From the NCBI RefSeq assembly GCF_002234675.1, contig NC_019859.2, forward strand, positions 31,412,434-31,476,433: a stretch of 64,000 nucleotides of DNA, in the 5' to 3' direction. The notes under the pieces were generated by a model, which searched no databases, had not been told where the DNA came from, and was given only the letters and a program-made list of their open reading frames with translations. This stretch comes from Oryzias latipes (lineage: Eukaryota > Chordata > Actinopteri > Beloniformes > Adrianichthyidae). Below, one piece after another: positions 1-11,851 of this stretch. The first letter of the stretch is position 1. Every line of letters starts with the position of its first letter. The translations under genes and the position numbers were made by a program.

Positions 1-460
1 GGGTGAATGCATCAGAAAACGTTAGCCTCTGCAGAGGATAGCTTCCGAACCCTCTGAACTCAGTGCCTCTGCACGCTGCATCCTTCTGGTGTCAGCTCCC
101 AGACGTCGTCCTCTCAACCCCAACTCTGCCTTGAGCTACATGTCCCCCCGGCTCAACGGAGACGCTCCGTTTTCTCACATCCGTCGTCTCGTGCCTTTGC
201 GTCCCGGCGAAGGCCGAAGGAGAGCGAATCGTGGAGGATGAGCTTCATTGTCATGACATGGGGGAGGAGGAGGCCTGCAGGGGGGAATTTAATGCTTTCA
301 TTGTCCCAACAATCTAAAAGCGATGAGTGTAAAGCAAACAATTCAGGCCTTTTTATGCAGCTTGGGTGACACATTTAATCAAAGCTGCTGTTCGTATAAA
401 TACAAGGCAGATGATGGAGAAAGTCAACTCATTTTCTGCTTTTTTCGTTCCCAATTTGAG
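1..460. other. Intergenic sequence, no feature seen
   Basis: No coding exon, RNA gene or recognisable repeat could be supported here. The short open frames have no family resemblance or codon bias. Confidence 0.5.
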
Positions 461-654
461 CTTTAACGTTGGGAGTTGGGTCATCTAGACCCACTAGACA
501 GTGCGCTAAACCTTTTTCTTCAATGATTTGTGATCTTCACTGGTGTCCATGGATGACATGAAATCTCTCCACCTGTATCCACCTTTGTCATGGTAGGGAG
601 AACACGTCAATGTAAGGGTGGGGTCATCTGGACCCCACAAGATAGCACAAGGGG
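461..654 (-). repeat. 207-bp TIR/TA MITE, copy 1 (one end lost)
   Basis: Antisense copy of the 15-member MITE family of this window. The body and one terminal repeat (GATAGCACAAGGG followed by TA) are clear. The other terminus, about 20 bp, is replaced by unrelated sequence before position 461. Noncoding. Confidence 0.85.
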
Positions 655-3136
655 TAGTAAAATACGGGAGTCCTTTATAAGGAAACCTGACAGTGAAGCT
701 CGTGTTCTGATGCCAGCAGCTCAGTGCAGCCGCGTGGGACACAAACACGCAGGTTTACGCTCGGTTGTGTCGGGCCTAACCCGCGTTTGCTCTCGCCCTC
801 CCTTCTGCTGTTACTCTTGGATCAGTGCAAACGCATTTTTGCCCTTTGCAGTCTGTGACACCTTAATGACGATGAAGGAATGTCTTCTTGTGTTGTTGGA
901 CCAACATCCTCTAATCCATCATTGACTCAGAAGATACAGGCTGAAGGAGAAGGTCCTCTGTGGTCTTCCCGTACGGTTTCTCACTTGCATTTGTTACTAA
1001 ACCGTAGCTATTTCTCTGCACTCATTGCTTTTGTCTCTTGAGCTGAAAATGAATATACAGCAGTAACCAGCCTCCCTGTATGGATCTCATCTGCTATGTG
1101 TGGGACAGACCTCCTCTCCTGCCAGGGAAACGGTGTTCCAGGGCCATTTTGGATCCAGCACAGAATATTAAAATAATGCAACACGTCTGTGAGAGGTTAT
1201 CTCTGCTCTGTTTAAAAGAGTAACACAAAAGCTTGTTGTAAATACTACTGCAGCTGCTGATTATTCCAGTTGTTTCTTACAGCCATGCTGTCTGTCCCAG
1301 CTTTCATTGCTGAAATGACGTGAATGTGCTCGGAGGCTGAGAACGTTTTTTTGTGATGAAGATGGCATTTCCTTGTTTTTTTTTCCTGTTTTTTTTTTAT
1401 TGACTTGAGAGAAATAAGACATCCCCGGTTGACTCACATGTGTCTTTGGTCATCTGAACATACAAGAGTGACTGAAGTATCTCCTCATTATAGTGTAATC
1501 ATAATAGTATTGTTTCTGATTATTGTTGGGGGCAGAAACTGTTTTTGGGGAAAGAAATTGGCGCTTTGCATTTTTAGTGCTTTGATGTTGACATGGGAAG
1601 TTAGTGGGGGGGGTGTTGGAGTTCTGCTCTCTCTTGCGTAGTAAACCTGCTGTACTTTTGATTTTGTGAGTGCTGTAATATTTGAAGGCAAACATTTATT
1701 TAGCGTTTCTTTGCAACGATGGACCAAGACCTTGGCTCCTCTTCCTCCCGGTGGGGTTCGCATCCAGACGGCCCACCGCGCCGCCTGCTGTGGTCCCGGG
1801 TCGAGCCTCACAAACCCCCCTGAGTGGGTCCACAGGTGTGTGAATGTGAGCGTGCGAGTGCAACACACCCCAGAGGTGCCATCCACGTTAAGCTGCTGGA
1901 AGTTGCTCTTTGTTCTTCCACTTTAACTAGTATTGTTCCTGTTATATTTTTATGGCCCCTTGAGGTTCGTTCGGTTGATTCTTGTAACAATTGCTTGACT
2001 TTTTCTGAAACTGATAATTAAACTTTATTAGCTATTGTTGATGTTTCTTTTTTTTTTCTATTATAACAAAAACATTCTTTGCTCTGGGAAAGGAAAAGGA
2101 AGCTGCTGCTGCAGTTTTAGATATTTTGTTGATTGGCTGTTGGAGTCCAAAGACAGGACGGCTCCTTCTACTTCATAAAATAGGACTTTTGTGAACACCG
2201 GGGTCTAGTCTAACACGACAAGAAAAAGTAAAAGTAAAACACGGATGTTCATAGACCACAAAAGGATATGATAGTTATATCATAAGCTGATCTTCCAGAG
2301 AGCTGGAGAAACCTGTCATGTTTCTGAATAAAAACAACGCTCCATACCACACGATAAAGGACCACCACATCAAATGTTGCCATGTTTTCAGACCCGAATC
2401 TCACCAAAAACCAAATATGACCCAACAAAATTCTTCTAAAGTAGGGGTGGGCACACTATGGCTATATGCTGCCCATTAAACAGATAAATTATATTTCACC
2501 TGTTTCCCCATAGATGATGCACAACAGAAACATTGACCTTTGTTTAGGTGCTTAAAAGGATTCTGCTTTCAGATTTGTTGCTTTTCTAATGTCCGTGTGT
2601 GTTTTCGGAGTCAGAAAGGCATTTTTCCGATCTTTCCGACAGCACGTGAATGCTGCATGTCTTTAAATTTGCGTTTTTGCCTGAAGGGACATCAACCCAT
2701 TGGTGCAATTCGAACTAGTTTTGAAAGAAAATTTCAAAGAGGTATGTTTTAAGATATATATATTCATTTAGAATCAAAATGAAAGCATGTTTTCATCCAA
2801 ATTCCACGTTATTTTACCTTTAATGATGCAGATGATCACATCGATGAATGCATCTGCTCCTGGTCCAGCACTTCTGTCGTTGGAATCCCAATAAAACCAA
2901 AGCTGAGCTTTGTCACACTAGAAAATGCTGACACATATTAGGATTACTACACCAAAAGACTGATTTACGGACTTTCTAAATCATAGTGCCAGTGGGCTAT
3001 TATGTTTGCTATTATGACATACATATTTTCCACATTTTAAATTCTAGCACTGTTCATCTTGTTTTTGGTGCACAGAAATGCTCTTAATAAGAACATTTTT
3101 AATGTGTACAGAAATCTTTTTAAAGCACATTGTTGT
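655..3136. other. Intergenic, AT-rich, no gene seen
   Basis: I see no gene. Around 1730-1890 there is a GC-richer patch with a GTGTGTGAATGTGAG-like string that resembles fish retroposon debris. A TAGGGGTGGGCA string near 2450 resembles a hAT terminus, but no partner end was found. Confidence 0.4.
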
Positions 3137-3290
3137 TGTTCACCTTTCAGCATAACTCGTCAGGGGTCGCCAAAGCGAATCAGCACAAGTGATTGGGACA
3201 CCTGGTTTGGCAGAGATGCCCTTCCTGACACAACCCTGTATTTTATCCGGGCTGGGGACCGGCAAAGGGACATTGGGACCCACTTGTGAC
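3137..3290. mobile_element. RTE-like LINE 3'-end fragment
   Basis: Carries the phrases GGGGTCGCCAAAGCG and GATGCCCTTCCTGACACAACCCTGTATTTTATCCGGGC that mark 3' tails of fish RTE-type LINEs; a second fragment of the same family is at 38388-38490. Noncoding. Family assignment is from memory of fish repeats. Confidence 0.55.
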
Positions 3291-3649
3291 TACACACATT
3301 TTAAAACGCATTGACTGTTACAAAACTTCTAAGGAAATGGACTCGTTTTTTTCAAGGCTGAACTGTTGTCCTGGTATATATTAGCTTGTATTTCATATAC
3401 AGCACACTATCTGTTCACCATTTTAATAGTGTGCAAATCGTAACATTTACCCATAGTGGCCAAACTACAACCACTGAAAAGCTATAAAAACAATAAATAT
3501 TTGCTGCACTGTGAGCTCACTTCGACTTTAATCTCGTAAATTTACGACGTTTTTCTTGTAATCTTACTTTTTCTTTTTTTTTATGGTCCTAAAACACCGT
3601 CATGCTTTTGTAACCATGAATTTGTTAGAATACAAACAATATTTATGAA

Positions 3650-4459
3650 TAGGGGTGAAACGATTTATTTTAACTTCAACTTCGATTTTGGTTCATTTTA
3701 GACGTTCCAATTCGATCCGATTAACGGACCTAAAGTGGATCAAGGGCGACTTCTACCAGAGTGACTCAGAGAGAAATACCTGGTACTGAACAGTGTAGGT
3801 GAAGTTTTTCAGATTCCTTGTATTTCTTCAAGATAATCAAGTGTAAATTAAATATGTGTACAAACATACAAGTAAACAATAATTCATGTCAAATCCACAT
3901 TTTAGTTTCCTAAAGTTCAGTTTTTCCACATTCAAAGAATCCAAAGGGAACATTCTAGCACACTATGGTGACATGTCTTTGCTAAATTTAACCCTTATGC
4001 TATCTTAGATGACCCCACCCTTGCATTGACGTGTTATTCCTACCATGACAAAGAGGGATAAAGGTGGAAAGATTTCATGTAATCCATGGACACCAGTGAA
4101 GATCACAAATCATTGAAGAAAAAAGGTTCAGCGCACTGTCTAGTGGGTCTACATGACCCAACTCTCAATGTTAAAGTGCCTAGGATAGCACAAGGGTTGC
4201 AGTGTTTCCACACATTGCACTGGAATGATGGACTGATCATTTTTGGCTGCATCACATGTGTTTTGTCCGCTGTGATGGAACTTGGTCGTTTTAATATGAT
4301 GGTAAAATAAACCTACAGTGTCTCAATCTAAATGGCATTTTCCAATATTGATTTGACGATGGATTTGTCTAATTTTGAAAGTTTTTTTAATGGTATAGGT
4401 CGATTTGATTCAACTAGAATAGAAATCAATTAATTAATTGATTGATTGTTACACCCCTA
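3650..4459. mobile_element. Non-autonomous hAT-like element (TAGGGGTG termini)
   Basis: The ends are TAGGGGTG and CACCCCTA. The 8 bp outside each end (TTTATGAA and GTTATAAA) agree at 6 of 8 positions, as expected for a decayed hAT 8-bp target duplication. No transposase is encoded. A 207-bp MITE copy sits inside at 3991-4197, so this element is older than that MITE insertion. Confidence 0.6.
3991..4197 (+). repeat. 207-bp TIR/TA MITE, copy 2 (full length)
   Basis: Starts ACCCTTATGCTATCTTAG after a TA and ends GATAGCACAAGGGT. The right-hand TA has become TG. It is nested in the hAT-like element 3650-4459. Confidence 0.9.
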
Positions 4460-5316
4460 GTTATAAAAGAAAAAGATTTTTATACACGCATATCAGGGAC
4501 AATTTGAACACTTTATTTACTTAAAAAGGAAAAAAAACATAGAAATGAAGATTTTTTTAAAATTAGTAAACAAAACTCTTTCTAGTTTTGTACACAAACT
4601 TTCAGATAAGTAATAATGTAAAGACCTTTACGACATTTTAGTGAGAGTACTCCTCGTACAAGTTGGTGCCTAAAACTTACGTTTGCTCCTTCATGGTACT
4701 AAAGTGCAGTTCTTAAAGCAGCTGCTTATCAGAAAAAGAAAAAAAAAAACTCAAAAATTCCCCATAAACACACTATAAGGAACCAACATGAAAAATGATT
4801 GTCTGAACTTGTCAAATTTTTTTTTTTAGAAGCTTCATGTAATATTTGCATATTGAAGGGGAAAAAAACTACAAGAAAACAGAAAACCCATGAACAGGAA
4901 ACGAAAGAAACAATAAGCTGAAAGTCCTTGAATGACCTGCAGAATTCCCCGGCTTGACTCAGTTGCCAGTTGCGCCATCTATTGGATATTCGGATGTACT
5001 TCAGACACTAATGTTACTTAGTTTTTATGAAGTCTATGAATAAATGCTTTTGCCACGTAAAATAATGCCAAGGATTACAATTCTATTGTGTATTTAGACT
5101 TCTTTAAAAATGTTTTTAGTTCTACTTGGTTTACAGATAATCAAGCAGATTCTCCAGTACTCTTTTTATGTTAGTTGAAGTGCTTTTTTTAGTAGTTGAT
5201 GATGACAGAACTGTACAAAATACAAATATCTGAGACAGAAATGCACAGATGTTTTTGCTCCAGATCGGCATAATGATTTAGTCCGTGTAAAATTAAATGA
5301 AAATCCTCTTTTCGTA
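4460..5316. other. AT-rich intergenic sequence, nothing recognised
   Basis: A/T-rich DNA with short poly-A/T runs. No exon, RNA or dated repeat could be supported. Confidence 0.5.
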
Positions 5317-5516
5317 ACCCTTGTGCTATCCTAGGCACTTTAACGTTGGGAGTTGGGTCATCTAGACCCACTAGACAGTGCTCTGAACCTTTTTTCTTCA
5401 ATGATTTGTGATCTTAACTGGTGTCCATGGATTACATGTAATCTTTCCACCTTTATCCACCTTTGTCATGGTAGGGAGAACACGTCAATGTAAGGGTGGG
5501 GTCATCTAAGATAGCA
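5317..5516 (-). repeat. 207-bp TIR/TA MITE, copy 3 (right end truncated)
   Basis: Antisense copy starting ACCCTTGTGCTATCCTAG after TA. The distal terminus is cut within the inverted repeat (...AAGATAGCA). Confidence 0.88.
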
Positions 5517-5934
5517 ATTTTTATGTACAAAGTTTGAAGAGCAAAATTTACAATGAAATTTAGAAAAACAGCAAATTATGCTTTCTGCTGCTCACATGTC
5601 CTGCTGTTTACAGCTGCCAGCTGCACCTAAAGTGAACAGCAGGTGGTGCTGCAGATGACACTTGGGATGTTTGATGCAGTTGAACAGTAAAGATTTGTGG
5701 TTTTTCTGTGTGTTTTCTGAGTTGTTTTCCCCACACAAACTCTGACCACCCTGAAGACTGACCTGATGGTCACTGATTGCATCAATAACATGAACAGTGA
5801 TGCCGTCACTGACATGATCATCCAGTTTCCACCTAGAGGAACCTTGGAGGGATGAAGAGGAGTCACACTCCGCTCTTGACGCCACCTGGCAAACTGAAGG
5901 GAACACAGACATCGCTGTATTATACGAACAATAT

Positions 5935-6240
5935 GGGAAAACTCCATCCATTTTCTTCACTTTCGGAGTGACTGGGCTGCTGGAGCCTGTCCTGGCCACA
6001 GGAGGGCGAAGGTAGGTCGCCAGTCTGTTGCAGGACCATACAGTCACACACTCACACCAAGGGACAATGTTAGGGTAAACCGAGGAATCATGTTTTGGGA
6101 CGGTGGGAGGAAAGCAGAGATCTCAGAGAAAACCCACGCATGCATGGGGAGAACATGCAAACTCCACACAGAAAGGTCCAAGCCGGGATTGTGCCGCTGT
6201 GAGGTGAGAAGGCGAATCACTGTGCCACCATGCAGCACAT
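5935..6240. mobile_element. Fish retroposon fragment (SINE/LINE type)
   Basis: Contains GGACGGTGGGAGGAAAGCAG, GAGAACATGCAAACTCCACA and CTGTGCCACCATGCAGC, phrases that recur in dispersed fish retroposons. The opposite end begins CATCCATTTTCTTC. The preceding 5517-5934 shows nothing supportable. Confidence 0.65.
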
Positions 6241-6691
6241 GGGGAAAGCTCGTCAAAATAACAAACATTTCAAAGCGGGTCTTGGAAAGGACTGGTTTAT
6301 CTGGGTTGAATTTCCTTCACAGTATCTTCAGTAACTGTTCTCCTGGAGGTCACCTTTGCAGTCACAGAATTTTACAATGTTGTGCTTTCTGTGTTGTGAC
6401 GTTTTTTTAGAGAACCGTAGACATTTTACACTTGCCTTGATGAAATGACATACTTATAAATAAACTTAAACTAGTAATAAAATGAATTATAACAACTTTT
6501 TTTTAACGAAAGAAAGTTTTAGCGGGAACAAAATAATTATTTTGTGAGAACAAAATAACGTATTCGGGGAATGAATTAATTATTTGGTGGGAACTAAATA
6601 TTAATATTAATTTTTACCCATGTCAAATCAAGGGCTCCTTAGCATATCACTGAAAAAGTGAAATATTTTGAAAGTTAAAAGTGAAGTTGTA

Positions 6692-6840
6692 TCCATCCAT
6701 CTTCTGTTCTGTCTTAGCCCTGTGCAGGGTCATGGTCAGGGTCATGAGGGATGCTGGAGTCGGTTCCAGCTTCAGTGGTTTGTCGGGGTCCATCCTGGAC
6801 AGTTCGCCAGTCCTTTGTACTATTTAGAGTCACTAATCAA
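6692..6840. mobile_element. Fish retroposon 3'-tail fragment
   Basis: ATCCATCCATCTTCTG, followed by TGCAGGGTCATGG and GACAGTTCGCCAGTCC, matches the antisense of the (ATGG)n-ended retroposon tail also seen at 27596-27775. Sequence 6241-6691 shows no gene. Confidence 0.55.
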
Positions 6841-7710
6841 CCAATGAAGGATGTTTTCAGAGTGAGATGATGCAGAAGTCCTCAAAGAAAGTCTTTAGGC
6901 TTTTAAAAACTATTCATTTCCATGCACTATGGTTTGGATCACTTCTCAAGAGTACACTTGACCATTGCTCCATTATGGAAAAGAACGATAATTCCCTATT
7001 TACCATGGTAACCAGAGAGGATGGGGCTGGGAATGAGCAAAGCTTCAGTGGGGACTCCCTATTTCTCATCTTTATACTTCTCCAAAAGTCTGAAGTGACC
7101 CTGATTTTCAGCAAAGTTTTGACCAGCAGACAACTTGATCTCAACTTTTAGCGCTGCTGATAGCAGCCGCAGAAGGATAATGGTCTTCATCTAATGTCTG
7201 CAGACATAACAGCGATTAACTGCCGTTTAAACGGCTGTTAATCAGCAGAAGAAGGAATACCAACCTTGGTCAATCGACAGATTATGGACCCCTTTTTATT
7301 TTATTCCACTGCATTATCTTATGATAATAATAATAATAATAATAAATGCTTAATCAATTATTGAAGATGGTCATATTGATTGATCTCTAATATTACTTCC
7401 CTTGCTCCAAAAATTGATTCATGATTTTTCCTAAAGAAACTTAATTTGCGCATATTTTTAACTTTTGATACTTGATCAATGTATGCTATGAAGATTTTTA
7501 AAAAAGTGTTATGTCAATTTTACTGATATAGTATAATTTTTTAATCATATGCATTATTTTTAAAATTAGAACAATCTGTATATATTTTAGATAACTGATC
7601 TGTATTTGCCATGTTGATTTCTAAAATAGTTATGTTTTTACATCATAATTTAAGTAATTCATCTTGGTCATGTGCTTTATTGATACTTTATTGATACTTT
7701 AGGATTCTTA
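6841..7710. other. AT-rich intergenic with short (AAT)n
   Basis: No exon is supported. A short (ATA)n run lies at about 7323-7346. Otherwise this is AT-rich unique-looking DNA. Confidence 0.45.
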
Positions 7711-8108
7711 ACCCTTGTGCTATCTTAGATGACCCCACCCTTACATTGACGTGTTCTCCCTACCATGACAAAGGTGGATAAAGTTGGAAAGATTTCATGT
7801 AATCCATGGACACCAGTGAAGATCACAAATCATTGAAGAAAAAGGGTTCAGCGCACTGTCTAGTGCAGGGATCGGCAACCTTTACCACTCAAAGAGCCAA
7901 TTGGATCAGTTTCCCATAGAAATAAAAGCACAGGGAGCCGCAACAATAGGGGTGTTAGAAGAAATCGTTTCGCCAAAATATCGCGACACTTCATTTAGTG
8001 ATACTTGTATTGATTCAAAATGCCGTCAGATTATTTATTTTAATTATTTATGAGCGTGTGAGTTTTCCTTTGATCTTTTGTCCATTTTCCACAACCTTAA
8101 ATAGAACT

Positions 8109-8220
8109 TCAAAGCACTTCATGATCACCGGTGTCAGAGCGACCGGCCGGTAATCATTGTCTCGTGCCTCAATGATTACCGGCCGGTCGCTCTGACACCG
8201 GTGATCATGAAGTGCTTTGA
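8109..8220. repeat. 51-bp perfect inverted repeat at LINE 5' junction
   Basis: Positions 8109-8159 are the exact reverse complement of 8170-8220, separated by 10 nt (8160-8169). Both arms encode the same stretch of reverse transcriptase ([16 protein letters not shown]), so a short inverted copy of the LINE lies head-to-head with its truncated 5' end. Confidence 0.95.
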
Positions 8221-9394
8221 GAGGATCATCCTGAACCACATCAAGGACATCATCCCTGCTACTCTGGACAGCCATCAGTTCGCTTACAGGGAGAACCGAT
8301 CGACAGAGGACGCAGTTTCATTAGCCCTGCATGCTACCCTGTCCCACCTGGAGCATCCTGACACCTATGTCAGGATGTTATTTGTGGACTTCAGTTCAGC
8401 CTTTAACACGGTGATCCCGGACAAGCTGACACTGAAGCTCCACAACCTGGGTCTGCCTGCCTCCCTGTGCCTCTGGATCAAAGACTTTCTCACCAACAGG
8501 CCCCAAGTGGTGAGAATCGGGGACTCAACATCATCCACTCTGATCCTGAGCACAGGAACACCACAGGGGTGTGTCCTCAGCCCCGCCCTCTTCACTCTGT
8601 TCACCCACGACTGCTCCGCTATTCATTCCACAAATCTGGTTTTAAAGTTCGCCGACGACACCACCGTAGTGGGTCTCATATCCAACAATGATGAGACTCA
8701 CTACAGAGAGGAAGTTCAGCACCTGACAGGATGGTGTGCTGACAATAACCTCATCCTGAACACCTCCAAGACCAAAGAGATCATCGTGGATTTTAGAAGG
8801 ACTAGAAAGGTGGCACACCCCCCCCTCCTCATTAACGGGGAGGAGGTGGAGCGAGTGGACCACATCAAGTTCCTGGGGATCCACATCACATCTGACCTCA
8901 CCTGGTCGCTGCACACATCCCACCTGGTGAAGAAGGCTCAGCAGAGACTCTTCTTTCTAAGGAAGCTTAAAAGGACAGGAGTTTCATCACAACTTCTGGG
9001 GAACTTCTACAGGGCAACCATTGAGAGCATCCTCTGTCTGAGTGCTACGGTGTGGTACGGGAGCTGCACCGCTCAAGACAGGAAGGACTTGGCCCGGGTG
9101 GTGAAAACCGCACAGGAGATTGTGGGAGGACCTCTCCCACAACTCGACTCAGTGTACGACAGCCGGGTCCGACGGAAGGCTGGTCGTATTGCTGCAGACC
9201 CCACCCACCCAGGACATAACCTGTTTGTACCTCTTCTTCCCTCTGGGAAGAGATACAGGAGCATCAGAACTCACACAAACAGACTGAGGAACAGCTTCTT
9301 CCCAAGAGCAGTGAGGTCTATCCACCCCCCCCCCCCCCCCACACACACATCACACAACTGGGTCAACGAAACCGCCCCCTCCCCCCAGACTTAA
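8171..9394 (+). pseudogene. LINE reverse transcriptase, 5'-truncated open frame
   Basis: An uninterrupted frame of about 407 codons running from the inverted repeat to TAA at 9392-9394. Family motifs in order: YRPVAL (block 1), the [10 protein letters not shown] block with the first catalytic Asp, [10 protein letters not shown], the catalytic FADD box at 8648-8659, then the GIHITSDL region and a C-terminal [12 protein letters not shown] stretch typical of fish L2/CR1-like LINEs. The N-terminal half of ORF2, including any endonuclease, is missing. The frame is open, but the copy has no promoter or complete protein and is treated as a relic. Confidence 0.85.
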
Positions 9395-10280
9395 CATAAC
9401 CCACTAACCCCTGTCAGCACACAGCTGACAATGCTCTGACTGTATTTTAAACTATGTATGCAATATTCATGCTGTATGTGCAATATCCATTCTAATGTGG
9501 AATACCCACTCATGTGCAATATTCACCCCCCTCTACTGTACAGTATTTATGCCTTATATAGCTCCTTATTCTTATTTTATTTTATTCTACCTTTTTATAT
9601 TGTTGGACGAGAGTTGCTGGAAAAAATTTCATTGTGCACTGCAGAATGATAATAAAAAAGAAGATTCTGACTTTTCCTTTTGTCAAACACAGAGTTAAAA
9701 TGAGTGAGATGATGGAATCCAAATTCACTTTGATGCAACTTCTTTTTATTTTTTTCTTTAAATTCAGTAAACCCAATAAAGTATGTTAATATTCCAGAAT
9801 CATAAGCGGTGAGTCTAAGCCCCTCCCCTGCCACTCTACCTGTTCACATCCTCTGCAGCTCCAAGTTGTTTTCCCCCACGTGCAACCCCCCCCCCCTCCA
9901 GCGTGTCCTACACAGCGCAACATACGGTCATCATCGCAGCAGGTTGACAGGATAGTAGGGGCGCCCTTACGCAAATGTAATTACTTTTATGCAGGAATGT
10001 GTGGTTTTAGTTTGGGGGAGAAAAATAAGGCTTTTTTTTGGCGCTCATGTGCCCCCTACGACACTGCCACTGAGTGTCTTTTTAGAAGAGCTTTCCATCC
10101 CATAACAGACTCTGTACCGCTTTCACAGACACAGACACCCCCCCTAGACAATCTTAGAACATGATGGTTATTTTACAAAACCACAGAGAGCCGCAGCACA
10201 GAGATGAAAGAGCCGCACGCGTCTAGTGGGTCTAGATTACCCAACTCCCAATGGTAAAGTGTCTAGGATAGCACAAGGGT

Positions 10281-11700
10281 TACTTCTGTCTGATAAAGTT
10301 ATGAACCGGATAATGATAAATCATGTAATAAAATGGTTACAGTAGAACAGGGGTGGGATTATATAAATTCGCTTCCTTCCACTCCCTTTCAAGAAATCTT
10401 TAATTTAATGTCTAAATATCCTAAATTTGATATGTCATTGTATGAATGTATAACTTATGATTGTATTGTTTTTGTGTATTATTCTTATTTAATTGCTTGA
10501 AATAAACCATTTCAAATCAAATACTGTTTATGTATATTTAACACCTTTTACGTACATTTGATGCCTTGAAGCGGTTCAACTTTACTGAACCAAACTGATG
10601 AAAACAAGTGCCTTGTTATGACTTTTGAAGGAAACGTTCGTCTGGGTGTTGCTCCACAGTGCAGCAGAATGACCTCGTTCAGCTGTGTGACAGGAGCCTG
10701 GATCCAGAGCCATTTGATTGGACGCTGCATCCAGATGGACACCCATATCCCAACTAGTTAGAGTACGAGCCACACCTCCAGGACCATATGAAGCCAAAAA
10801 GTGATCAGTATACTCCTCCCCTCCTGACAGGAAGCGGGGCGTGGAAATGAGTGTTTTCTCCTTTACAATTTGTGTGTATTCAGACAGGAAACGCCAATGC
10901 TGCCATAAAATCTGCCTACGTTTTACTGCAAGCTGCTTGACACCCGGAGCTCCGTACAACTTTGATTCAACTTTGATTTTTCTAAACATGATTTTTGTAT
11001 CTCATTTCCTCATCAACCAACTTGGCGAGGCTAGCGGAGGGCTACCTCAACACTTCTTTATAAACAGGAAACTTGATAAGGCCCAATCTCAAGGTTTTTG
11101 GACTTTGTTTTTCTTTACAACCATGGCAGATTGGGCTTCAGTTGTTATTCTTGTGTTGGCCTCCTGCCAGAGAAATGAGCATTTCATGCACTAGAAAGAA
11201 TAAAACGGGGACAAACTACAACGAATCCAGACATCGAAACCAGAGCAGACAGATTTGAACTTTCAACCTTTGCAGATTACCAAGGGGATGTTAAAAAATA
11301 GGCATTATTGTAGGTTAAGAATGTGTGGTGAATCTGCTGCTTCTGTTTGCCACCAAACAGGATTTTCCAGTGTAACCACATGCAGGACCTCCCACCTGAA
11401 GCCTGACGGCCAAACCTGAATAACACAAGCAGGAATTTATCTACCAACAGAGAGATGCAGACGTGTTTAAGCTGAAGTAAGATACAAATTTACGGGATTG
11501 GTAGGAGGAATGAGCTTGTAGAAATACTCCGCAGTAGTTTTTAAATGCTCTGTAGATAATTGCAGAGATTTCGCAAACATAACACGAGGGTGAAAAGAGA
11601 TCTGCTCTGCCATACCTGTAAGTCCTGTATGCAGAACTTCCTGTCTTGCAAACAACCATGCAGCAGTACCCGCTGACTTTTCCTCTTTGAAGAAGCGACA
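10281..11700. other. Intergenic / upstream of ART gene 1
   Basis: No exon could be supported, although several short frames are open. The stretch 11430-11724 directly upstream of the first ART gene may hold its 5' untranslated exon: an AAAAG|GTAAGG donor-like site lies at 11724/11725, and a CTCTCTCAG acceptor lies at 11841-11849. Confidence 0.4.
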
Positions 11701-11851
11701 TGTTGCTCTAAATACCTAAAAAAGGTAAGGCGGAAAATTTACTTGAAACGATATTTTTTGGTAGAATTGATTTGCTATCTGTTGTCTTAAGCATTTATTG
11801 TAACACTGAGATGAATGTCTCTGATTCTTGGTGTTTTGTGCTCTCTCAGAT

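Larger units (their letters stand above)
8109..9660 (+). mobile_element. 5'-truncated L2/CR1-like LINE
   Basis: A non-LTR retrotransposon copy containing the C-terminal two-thirds of a reverse transcriptase and a short 3' UTR. It ends near GCAGAATGATAATAAAAAAG / AAGATTCTGAC, the kind of short-repeat tail used by L2/CR1-type LINEs in place of poly(A). The 5' end is truncated and bears a head-to-head inverted piece. It is nested in the hAT 7866-10220. A clear target duplication was not found. Confidence 0.8.
7866..10220. mobile_element. hAT element inserted in MITE, itself carrying a LINE
   Basis: Begins with the hAT-like terminus CAGGGATCGGCAACC, followed by AAAGAGCC, and is flanked by the 8-bp duplication GTCTAGTG. 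The right end stops at AAAGAGCCGCACGC; the expected inverted terminus (GGTTGCCGAC...) is absent, so the last part seems deleted. No transposase frame is seen. It holds a second short repeat beginning TAGGGGTGTT near 7949, and a LINE copy at 8109-9660. The remainder (9661-10220) is noncoding with C-runs. Confidence 0.75.
7711..10280 (+). repeat. 207-bp TIR/TA MITE, copy 4, split by a hAT insertion
   Basis: The left part of the MITE is 7711-7865 and its right part 10221-10280. The two parts rejoin exactly with GTCTAGTG present on both sides (7858-7865 and 10221-10228), an 8-bp target duplication. The outer flanks are TA on both sides. Confidence 0.9.

Noticed and set aside
4086-4310. Recurring small protein beginning [14 protein letters not shown], also open at 43445, 46216, 51324 and 52957
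   Set aside because: The peptide is simply one frame through the 207-bp MITE. It differs in length and end at each copy, with no start context or conservation beyond the DNA repeat.
5592-6047. 151-codon frame on minus
   Set aside because: No recognisable family, and it overlaps the dispersed retroposon at 5935-6240.
10582-10989. 135-codon frame on minus
   Set aside because: No family resemblance, no supporting splice or start context.
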